Program-made: the position numbers and the translations under genes
Origin: Heterohyrax brucei
Taxonomy: Eukaryota; Chordata; Mammalia; Hyracoidea; Procaviidae
Assembly (NCBI GenBank): GCA_028571685.1
Contig: CM053143.1
Location: 4,951,501-5,015,500, forward strand
Direction of reading: 5' to 3'
Length of the DNA stretch: 64,000 nt
Part shown: piece by piece, positions 55,870 to 64,000 of the stretch
Layout: each line of letters begins with the position of its first letter
Position numbering within the stretch: position 1 is the stretch's first letter
Notes under the pieces: generated by a model
The model's input: the letters and a program-made list of their open reading frames with translations, nothing else
Databases searched by the model: none
What the model was told of the DNA's origin: nothing

Positions 55870-56640
55870 CCTGAAGATGCCATGCTATCAAGAAAAAACT
55901 TTCTCCTCTCAGAGCGGTGGCCAAATATTGACAGATACAACAAGTGCCAAAAGTGGAAGGAAGGAATACACAGAGTCCCTGTACCAGAAAGAAGTGGTCA
56001 CTGTTCAAACATTTAGTGAGGTAACATGTGATCAACAGCGGATGGTGCTAAAGGAAGAAGCCCAAGCTGTACTGAAGGGATTAGCGACAAACAAAGCTCT
56101 AGTAATTGAGAAAATACTAACTGAGGTGTTTCGGCAAACAGATGTAGTGCTTGGAGGTGCTCACTCTTCTACGCCAGGAAATTTGGAAGACAGCTACCCG
56201 GCAATCCCACTAGAAGAAATCCGTATTTGTGCCTATCCCAAAGAAAGGTAAACCAACTGAATGTGGACAGTATCATTAACACTCACTCAAATAAAATTTT
56301 GCTGAAGATAATTCAAAGTGGTTTGCAGTAACACTGACAGGGAATGGCCAAAAATTCAAGCTGGATTCAGACGAGGACACGGAAAAAGAGATATCATTGC
56401 TGGCAATAGACACATCTCAGCTAAAAGTAAAGAATACCAGAAAGACATGTATCTGTGTTTTACTGAGTATGCAAAGGTGGTCAACTGCATAAATGAAACA
56501 AATTATGGATAACACTGTGAGTAGGAATTCCAGGACACATAATTGTACTTATACTGAACCTACACATAGACAAAGAGCAGTGATTTGTACAGAGAAAAGG
56601 GACTCTGTATTGTTTAAAACCAAGAAACTCTTAGTCTCAT
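55870..56640 (+). pseudogene. RTE-type LINE reverse-transcriptase relic
   Basis: Relic of the RTE (BovB-related) polyprotein. Frame 55877-56251 holds GRKEYTESLYQKEVVTV, the region before the RT fingers (KGLATNKALVIEKI), and SYPAIPLEEIRICAYPKER near the start of the RT domain. Frame 56318-56512 continues with WPKIQAGFRRGHGKRDII and a YLCFTEYAKVVNC version of the motif A segment that reads FIDYAKAFD in active RTEs, so the catalytic Asp positions are changed. A short ELGIPGH-like piece follows. Broken by a frameshift near 56251-56318. It starts within the element. Confidence 0.85.
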
Positions 56641-56649
56641 GAAACAACT

Positions 56650-57420
56650 TGTTCAACTAGCAAAACATAATTCATTGTTTATGTTCCATATCCTAGTTTG
56701 GTGAGTGGTATCTGGGGTCTTAAAAGCTAAAAAGTGGTCATCTGAAATATAACTATTGGTCTACATTTGTTTTCCAAAAAGGAAAATAAGTATTCAAAGA
56801 ATAAAAGAGCTTCTAAGACTAACAACCTACACAAACCATGGCCTCAACCTGAAGACCTGACCCCTAGACCTGAAGGAATAGACAGTGCCCAGCTACCACT
56901 AGTAACCATTCTGAGCGGTAACACAATGGATAGTCCCAGGTGGGAGAGAAGAAAAATGTAGACCAAAATTTAAATTCTTAAAAACAGATTGACTTATTGG
57001 ACAGGCAAAGACTACTGAAACCTCTGAGACTATTGTCCAGAGATACACCTTAAACTATGTATTGAAATTGCACCTGGAGTCATCTTTCAGCTAAAAATGA
57101 CATTGAATCATAAAATAAACAGTATCATTTGTGAGTACTGTACTCACTTTAAAACAAAAAGTCTACGTGAGACCAAAGGATCACCATTTACCCTAAAGCA
57201 AAGATGAGAAGGCAAGAAAGGTGCAGAGAAGCTAGATTAGTGGAAATGGAACAGCTATAATTAAAATGGTGATAAAGTTGATACATTGTGCAAAACGAAA
57301 GCAATGCCACTGAAGGGCATGTATAGAAATTGTTCAGTGGGAACCTATGTAGATTTTCACCAAAAACAGGATAAATATTACAGTACTACTAAATAAACAA
57401 ATGCAAATGAGACTTATTAC
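56650..57420 (+). mobile_element. Old L1 3' UTR-like element
   Basis: Follows the RTE relic directly. GGTATCTGGGGTCTTAAAAG, CAACCTACACAAACCATGGC, GACCTGACCCCTAGACCTGA, GACAGTGCCCAGCTACCACT, GTCCAGAGATACACCTTAAA, TAGATTTTCACCAAAAACAG. Matches the element at 14106-14790 in order and is closer to the consensus I remember. Confidence 0.6.
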
Positions 57421-58834
57421 AGATGTTTATGTCTGTAAAGAATATTAGCACCCATTTAATGGATCTTTGCCTTTTTGCTTAATGTCTAAGAGGAAAGGAA
57501 ACAGTATGTGTTAGGAAGGGAAAGGCAAAGACAGAGGAAAAACACTTTTTCCTATTTTTATATTAAATCTTTTCATTGTATCTTTTTGCATAGTAAGATT
57601 TAGCATATCAAAATCTACATATTCAAATATATTTTCTTAGAAATCAGAGAAAGTTAAATATATGGAGATTTCATTTTGATCCATGATAGATTAACAAATC
57701 AATGCTATGGATCCTTGCTTTCACTCTGATGAACTGTGCTGACGTTTTCATTGGAACGTGCAGTTTGTTGATGAACAGGCCTTGTCTGATTGGCAACAGA
57801 ACCAGTGGCCTCAGATTTTTGGATTAAATATTGAATTGTTCTCTCAGCAGAACTACTCTGTGTATCGCAAACTTCATGTAAAGTTCAGATTGGAGATCAG
57901 AGTCCCCATTTTGAAAACAAAAACAAATTTTAATAACTTTTACGAATTGTGGAATTGTGTAACTTTTCGTGGTTATTTGTCAAGACTAATAAAAAAACAT
58001 GATAAATATGACTGCTATAGCTTCACAAATATTGCCACCATGAGCTGTCCAAAATAGGATATCTTCCTTGGAAAACCCTTCAGTAAAATCTCCCTAAAAT
58101 AGCACAGAACAACAACAAAAAGATAGTTGCGTGCCTGTGCACTGAGATAAAGAAATGTAATGCTAATCAACTTGCTGTGATAGAACTGGGACATAAACAT
58201 GCCATATAATAATTTCTAATATATCACATCTCTATAAATGAGCCTTGAGACATGAAGGTCATACAAAAGTCCCTTGAAAAGGTAATAAAATGTACAAATA
58301 ACCCAAATAGCTATGAATTATCTTTGAAACATAATTAAGTCATGTAACAACTCCCTTATATAGCAATAAAATACAATACTCTGGATAACATGACAACATC
58401 TGACTTTTATATAGTCATGGTGAAGAAATTATATATAAATCCATGGTTTTTATTCACTTGCTGAGACAAGGAGAAAACCAGAGTTCTCTTTGAAGACGGA
58501 GAACCTTCCGAGATGATACTTGCCACAACCAACCTCAAACACTGGCTATGGGAAACCTCCTCACAGTTCAAGAGGTGGTCAGGTCTTCTTCTCGAGACTA
58601 CTTGTTAAAGATAAAAGTCTAAAGACCAAAAGTTTAGGCCGTGATCATTAAACTCACATTGTATTTGTTAACTCTGAATGTCTAAAGGAGTATCTTGAGG
58701 TCTTATGTGCCTTGCCATAGCTACTTTGAAATAAACTGAAAGAGTTTATGCTTCACAAACCTGAGCATTTCTTTATTTATTCTTAAGGTAAACATTCCCC
58801 AAGGCAAGTACTAGCTTCTGTATTCTCATTTTTT
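57421..58834. other. No recognised feature
   Basis: About 1.4 kb of AT-rich sequence. A 99-codon plus-strand frame at 57758-58057 begins MQFVDEQALSDWQQNQW and has no motif I recognise. Positions 58470-58760 end in TTTGAAATAAACTGAAAGAG, which could be the polyadenylation region of an old LTR, but I cannot assign it. Confidence 0.4.
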
Positions 58835-59328
58835 TTTTTTGGTGTTTCTTTTTTTATTATTTTTTTATTTTTTATTATGACTGAGTGAAAATGTACATTC
58901 CCATATAAATTTACACTCCCATCTATATGCAGCTTCCACTGCTCTCCCTGCCTTGTGACAGCACACTATTCCTCTCTGCTCCATACATGTCTCATCCTCC
59001 CAACAGTCTCCTTTCCCCTCCTCTCCACCCACTCCCCTTCGTCTAGCCAGAGGTCAGCAGGATGATATTCTACAGATGCATAGAACCATAAGGTGCATCC
59101 AATATATGGTCACTCTGCATCGCCAAGTCCAATCCATTCGTGTCCGAGTCGTGGACCTTCGTTACGATTTACGGGCAAGGACAGCATCAGGGCCAGCGGC
59201 CATGCTCCCAGGGGAACCCTGAAACTGCTGGATCATCATTTGAGGTCTTTTAGCGGAGATCTGAGGGTGCACCCCTTTTTATTCTTGTGTTGCCAGTGAG
59301 ACTCAACTTAGTGAGCTCCACTGCGGCT
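58835..59328 (-). mobile_element. L1 3' UTR copy, inverted relative to the one at 54978
   Basis: Starts with T-rich sequence and TATGACTGAGTGAAAATGTA, then CAGCTTCCACTGCTCTCCCT, ACAGCACACTATTCCTCTCT, GCATCAGGGCCAGCGGCCAT and CAGTGAGACTCAACTTAGTG: the reverse complement of the 54978-55553 element over about 490 bases. No clear target-site duplication. Confidence 0.92.
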
Positions 59329-59685
59329 ATTTTAATTTAAAAATTTATTTATGCTTATTCTTTCTTAACTGGAAAAATAATTAAAGATAATTATTTCAGT
59401 TTAATTACCAATTCAGTTTGCATAGACAGTACTGAAACTCATGCTATCTGCATAAGATATTGAAAAAAACATATGGCAATGTTACACTGGCCACAGAAAA
59501 AAATTCACTTTAACTGACTCAGTCCTTTAACTCTGACTAGATCAGAGAAGTGTTCATGTGTAACAACAGAAAAGTACACTCTTCCAACACACACTATAAA
59601 AAACTAGAATGTCATGTGATACAAACATAGTCCCGTTGAAACAAAGTTGCTTTTAATGAAGAAAGTTGTATACCAATACAATCTT
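59329..59685. other. No recognisable feature
   Basis: About 360 bases, AT-rich, unassigned. Confidence 0.45.
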
Positions 59686-59824
59686 TACATTTAAATTTCA
59701 ATTAAGTACAATTAAACTTCATATTCCAGTGCTTAATGGCCACATGTGTTTAATGACTATTCTACTGGACAGAGTAAATACAGAATATTTCCAACATGGC
59801 AGAACATTATTCTGGACAGTAGCA
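59686..59824 (+). mobile_element. MER5A (hAT-type non-autonomous DNA transposon)
   Basis: AATTTCAATTAAGTACAATT, CCAGTGCTTAATGGCCACAT, GTGTTTAATGACTATTCTAC, GGACAGAGTAAATACAGAAT and ATTTCCAACATGGCAGAACA match the MER5A body and its 3' end. Confidence 0.8.
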
Positions 59825-59902
59825 GCCTACAATATGAGAAATACTAGATATATAAGTAATATAGGCTTTCATGGAAGACCAAAGAAGAATGTGCACATCT
59901 GA

Positions 59903-60262
59903 ATTTTGGTGTTGGTAAAGAATATGGAATATACCAGGGACTGCCATTAAAATGAACAAATCCATTTTGGAAGAATTACAGCCAGAATCTTCATTAAAAG
60001 CAAAGAAGGCAAGACTTCCTCTCATTTATTTTGAACATGTTATCAAGAGGAACCAGTCCTGAGAGAAGGACACCATGCTTGGTAAAGCAAAGGGTCAGCA
60101 AAACAGAAGAGATCTTCAGTGAGCTAGAATGACACAGTGGCTACAATAATGTGCTCAAGCATAGTGATGGCTGGGAGGATGACACAGAACAGGGCAGAGA
60201 TTTGTTCTGTTGTAGGTAGGGTCACTATGAGTCAGAAATGATTCAATGGCACAGGACAACAC
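59903..60262 (+). mobile_element. RTE-type LINE 3' end
   Basis: C-terminal coding and 3' end of an RTE LINE: TTGGTGTTGGTAAAGAATAT, CTCTCATTTATTTTGAACAT, GAGGAACCAGTCCTGAGAGA, AGGACACCATGCTTGGTAAA, GGCTACAATAATGTGCTCAA. The last 45 bases, AGGGTCACTATGAGTCAGAA onward to CAATGGCACAGGACAACAC, resemble the AfroSINE 3' end and support RTE as its partner. Confidence 0.8.
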
Positions 60263-62682
60263 AAACTTTTATCAGAGCCCTGGGAGCCAAATATGGTGAA
60301 TAACATTACAGTGGAAAAACGCCCTCCCCCTCTTAGACAACTTCTTCATGAGTGGAAGATTGCTATACTTTTTAAAAAACATTTGCTGGTGAGATTCCTG
60401 ACTATAATAGTAACACGTATTAAGCTTAGAAAACCTGGAATAATGTAGAAAAACGAATGTTCTTTTGCTCTGCTTTCTTTTCCATTTAACAACATAGACC
60501 ATTTTTTTCATTAAATGTTTGTGATGCTCTTTGAAACTCTATATTATCAGTATTCTTACTTTAGATGATCTAGAATAAATAATCAGTGTAACATCTTTAA
60601 AATATTTTCAGCCTGAGAAATCCAGAGTCAGTTTTGACCATTATCTTTCCTTTCAAATATCTTTATCCTTAAGAAAACTGAAAAACCTGTACACAACGTA
60701 TGAGCATTTAAATTAAAAATAAAAGTCAAATCATATAGGAATTCAGAAGAAACAGACAATAACAATATTTAGCTCATGTGTGACAGACAGTAGAAGCCCA
60801 ATAAATTTTTCTGAACTTAGCTAATCTATTTCAAATTACCATTTCAACAGAACCAGAAACCAGATATTTTATTTGAAGTCAAGAGTTTAGCTAAACTCCA
60901 ATTTATTATTTCTGACAAGTCATTTTTAATTTCTATTTAAGCCACCAGAAAGTATAATTTTGTATAATCTATAGAAATTAATCTTCAATTTTAGTGATAT
61001 AAACAGAATAGCATTCAGTATTATTTGACTGTTCTGACAATATAGATATAATTTAAAGTAGACAAAGTACATTTATCATTTGAGAAAAAATAAAAGCAAA
61101 CGATTTTACTTAGATACTGTATCAAGGAAAGAAAATATTCAGTGCCTTCAGTGAGACAGAAGCATAATATGCTGATCATATTAATTTTAACCTGGATTCT
61201 AGACAAACAGTTATGTTTTTGGAAAAAAAAAATTGTGTTCCTTCAGTGGTCAAAACCCAGATGTGAAACTCTATGCCTTGAGGGGTCTTGACCAAATGAC
61301 CACTTGCACCCCTCAAAATATTCAAGCAGGTGAGTCTTTGTGCTCTATTGCCAATAGGATACTTTTGCAAGATGGACAAAGAAAATACATACAAGCATCT
61401 TGTGATCAGTATCTAAGCATCCTGTGAAACTACCTATAATTGCTAACTACAATTGTTAACAAGTAAATGATTACAGTGTCATTATTACTTACTGTTTGGC
61501 TATTGACAGAAAAACTTTATTAATCCTTGAGTTAGGCAAAAACTATGGCAGACTAGAATTTAAATGTGTGTGTGTGCGTGCGTGTGTGCATGTGTATGTG
61601 TATTATTTTATAACATGGAAACTTTTATCCCTGAATCTAGAAATACATTCATCCCAACAGTTAGAAACGTATGTACACTTCAGATGAACAAAAGAACTGA
61701 GTCTTGTAAGATTTCATGTACATTTTGTTGTTGTTTTAAATTTGGCTAGCTATGATTAGCTACCTGGATAACTTCCAAATTTTTAATTAAATTTATTATG
61801 ATCAGGTCCAACTACATTTACTATGGTAAAATGTATTTCAAGCCCTTGTTTCAGATGATGTCCCAACAAATTGAATATAATATTAAATTACTCAAATTGG
61901 CCATTAAAATAACTAGCAATCAACCACATAAAGATCAAAGTCTTTTTAAAGTTATTTATACATAAGTTTGCATGACATAAATGTAATCTTATGGAGAAAT
62001 ATGCCAATTCGTTGGTTTTTCCAAAGAATATAGTGTAATCAATGAAAAATGCTACCTTTGTCTTTCTTTGAGTCTTTGTTTAATTGATAGTTAGCATTGT
62101 GAGAAAAGTCTAGCTTATTAATATTTGGTTGGGGAAATGACAGGATTCTATATTGTATATTACCAGTCAAACGGATTTTTACAAGTCATTATTAGTGGTA
62201 TTTTTATGAAATAAAAACAAGTTTTCAACCATGTACTATCATAAAAGTATATTATGAGCAGTGAACACTAGAACCACATCTGCAAAGATCAAGCTGGATG
62301 ATGATATCACCATGAACAAGAACATTGTGAAAGAGACACAAAAGTAATCCAAGCTGTTTCAATCTCTCTCCTTTTAGTTTTTATACTCTGTGTGTGTGTG
62401 TATGTATGTGTGCTTTTCCAAATCACTCTACTTAAAGAGGAACTACATGACTTAGAATCTGCCTCAAACAATACATTCAACATGGCTTACATAGAAATAG
62501 CCCAGAAATGTTTTGTTGTATTTACATGCATTGATTTTTCTGTTCCCCCTGTGTACTGCTGTGAGTTGAATTCTGAGTTAACTTTAATCATTAACATAGT
62601 TCAACAGACTCAAGCACTACCTAACACATTGATCTGAAATTGTGGTAACTTATTCACTGGATGTTTACACAAGGCAAAAAAA
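60263..62682. other. 2.4 kb without a recognised gene or named repeat
   Basis: AT-rich. Contains TG-rich microsatellites at 61564-61603 and 62388-62412. Open frames of 60-81 codons at 60272-60511, 61176-61427 and 62392-62637 show no motifs I recognise. Confidence 0.45.
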
Positions 62683-63083
62683 AGGAGGGGGGAGTCAAGA
62701 TGGTGGACTAAACACACATCTTCCTAAATCCCTCTGGAAACCAACACCTGAGTTGATAATTAAATGGAGGCTTCTGGACACCTAGTGAGCCCTAGGATGT
62801 GGCATAGGGCTGTTAATTTGGACTTCATACCACTGAACACAAAACTTCCGGTCTTTCACTCACCCTGCTGTCGGCAAGCAAGAGTTTGCATGGACCAAAG
62901 GTAACTCACCATTCTAATTTCTTTTTTTCTGTCTTGGCCTGTGGGCAGAGCTCAGACTTGTCTAGCTGCTGATTTCAGAGGCACTGCTAGTGGGATCAGC
63001 AAGCACAATTGTCGTATTCAGAGAGCCCAGTTTTGGACTCTGTCAACCTCCACCACAGGGTAGCCATATGGATGCAGTGGCAA

Positions 63084-63535
63084 GCCTGTGCGGGACAACA
63101 TCTTGATACAGTGGGAGACAGATACACCCATATGGAGGCCCCAGCTGGGCTTAGTTCCTAGGTTGGGAGGCAGCAAATGCCTGGGAGACAGTGTTTTCTG
63201 GCAGAGGCAGTGTTTTGCACAGTGTCACCAGCAGCTAGGGCTCAGCAACAGAGGCTGTGGACTCTGAGCATCTCAGCACCTTTGGCCTCCCTTTCCGCCA
63301 GTAGCCTGGTCCCAGCCAGGTGGCAAACATGTGCGGCATACCATCTTGTTCCGCTGGGAAGGAGACATACCTATACAGAAGCCTCAGCTGGCCCTAATTT
63401 CTGGGCTGTGAGGCAGCACCTGCCTGGTAAAGTGCACTGCTCCAGCAGAAAAGCAGAATTCTACACAGTGTCGCCTACAGCTGGGGCCCAACATCAGAGG
63501 CCAGCAGGGAAGTATCCTTTTGTATTTTGAACTAG
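63084..63535 (+). repeat. Tandem 243-bp monomers in the L1 element F 5' UTR
   Basis: GCCTGTGCGGGACAACATCT at 63084 recurs as ACATGTGCGGCATACCATCT at 63327; ATATGGAGGCCCCAGCTGGG recurs as ATACAGAAGCCTCAGCTGGC; CACAGTGTCACCAGCAGCTA recurs as CACAGTGTCGCCTACAGCTG. The period is 243 bases, with about 1.9 units visible. The open frame 63177-63530 crosses both units and shows the same repeat in protein. Confidence 0.85.
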
Positions 63536-63717
63536 TTTATAAAATCTGGGCTTTGCTATAGAGGTGCTTACATTGCCAGCTGGGAAGAGGGATCTATACA
63601 CCTGAAAACCTGACTGACTTTGGAAGTTGTCGGTTACTTTTTACCTCTTATTTTAAGAGTGCCTAGAGAAACAACTGTGGTCCACTTCACAACATCTCCC
63701 AGCCTCTATTGACTCAC

Positions 63718-64000
63718 ATGGTGGCCCCAAAACAACAAACTCTGGAGAAAACTGTAACCAAGAAATCAGCTATGGCTTCAGAGGGCCCCCAAAAGAAACC
63801 ACCTCAGAACATTCCAGACAAAGAAGCTTTTCTGAAACTATAAGAAGATGAATACAAAAGGACTATAAAGAGAGCCCTCCTAGACCTTATACAAAATACA
63901 GCAGAGCAAAATGAAAATTAAGCATGCTGTTCAATCTGATGGAACACCAGTACTCTGAAATCCAACAGATCAAGAACAAAATCAAAGACATAGAAACTTC
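63718..64000 (+). pseudogene. L1 element F ORF1, N-terminal part
   Basis: Starts MVAPKQQTLEKTVTKKSAMA, continues SEGPQKKPPQNIPDKEAFLK, then meets a TAA at about 63840. It resumes past the stop with EDEYKRTIKRALLDLIQNTA. This is the variable N-terminus and the start of the coiled coil. The stop suggests an inactive copy, though translation from a later start is not ruled out. Truncated by the window end. Confidence 0.85.

Larger units (their letters stand above)
62683..64000 (+). mobile_element. L1 element F, 5' end, running off the window
   Basis: Starts GGAGGGGGGAGTCAAGATGG after an A-rich target. The 5' UTR (62683-63717) differs from the other copies from about 62900 on and contains a tandem unit of about 243 bases. 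ORF1 begins at 63718. The element continues beyond 64000. Confidence 0.92.

Noticed and set aside
57758..58057. 99-codon frame
   Set aside because: Reads like AT-rich random sequence after the first 30 codons; no motif and no neighbouring support.
63177..63530. 117-codon open frame
   Set aside because: It lies in the L1 5' UTR across the tandem units; the repeated peptide simply reflects the DNA repeat.

Overview
This is a piece of placental-mammal chromosome from an afrotherian, most probably an elephant or a close relative. The main evidence is more than a dozen AfroSINE copies (tRNA-derived head, central block, and a 3' end ending in either a GTTTGG or a GGCTTGG tail), RTE-type LINE fragments with a similar 3' end, and several L1 subfamilies with a distinctive GC-rich 3' UTR. 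Ancient mammalian repeats (MIR, L2, MER5A, MLT1) form the background. I recognise no intact host protein-coding gene, rRNA or functional tRNA, so the window is intergenic or deep inside a large intron. L1 alone covers about half of it.

Layout. 1-7.1 kb: two L1s head to tail; the second has lost two internal blocks of about 0.8 kb and carries AfroSINE insertions. 7.1-18 kb: mostly old sequence with an MLT1 LTR, a younger MaLR-like LTR, L2, MIR, many AfroSINEs, an older L1 3' UTR-like element and an RTE 3' end. 18-28.7 kb: a near-full-length minus-strand L1 (18776-24853, 17-bp target-site duplication) inside an older dispersed repeat, then an older L1 with a 5' inversion that also carries a palindromic mariner. 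28.7-36 kb: degraded L1 and LTR sequence, a possible unidentified processed pseudogene, a second palindromic mariner and two AfroSINEs. 36-48.5 kb: a plus-strand L1 (35985-40044) and a full-length minus-strand L1 (41400-48464) with facing 3' ends; the second split an AfroSINE. 48.5-55 kb: sparse old repeats. 55-60.3 kb: two inverted L1 3' UTR copies flanking an RTE reverse-transcriptase relic, then MER5A and another RTE 3' end. 62.68-64 kb: the 5' end of a further L1 with a tandemly repeated 5' UTR, running off the window.

How the parts relate. Three transposition systems are recorded. L1 copied itself and is broken in every copy where I can read the reverse transcriptase. RTE probably mobilised AfroSINE, since the two have similar 3' ends. 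Mariner left palindromic, non-autonomous copies. The least expected observations are a set of 10-73 bp AfroSINE-tail insertions, several with their own target-site duplications; two palindromic mariners with the same architecture; and antisense open frames at matching positions in the 5' UTRs of three L1s, similar in placement to primate ORF0. Boundaries of old repeats are by eye, and family names come from recalled consensus patterns without a database search.
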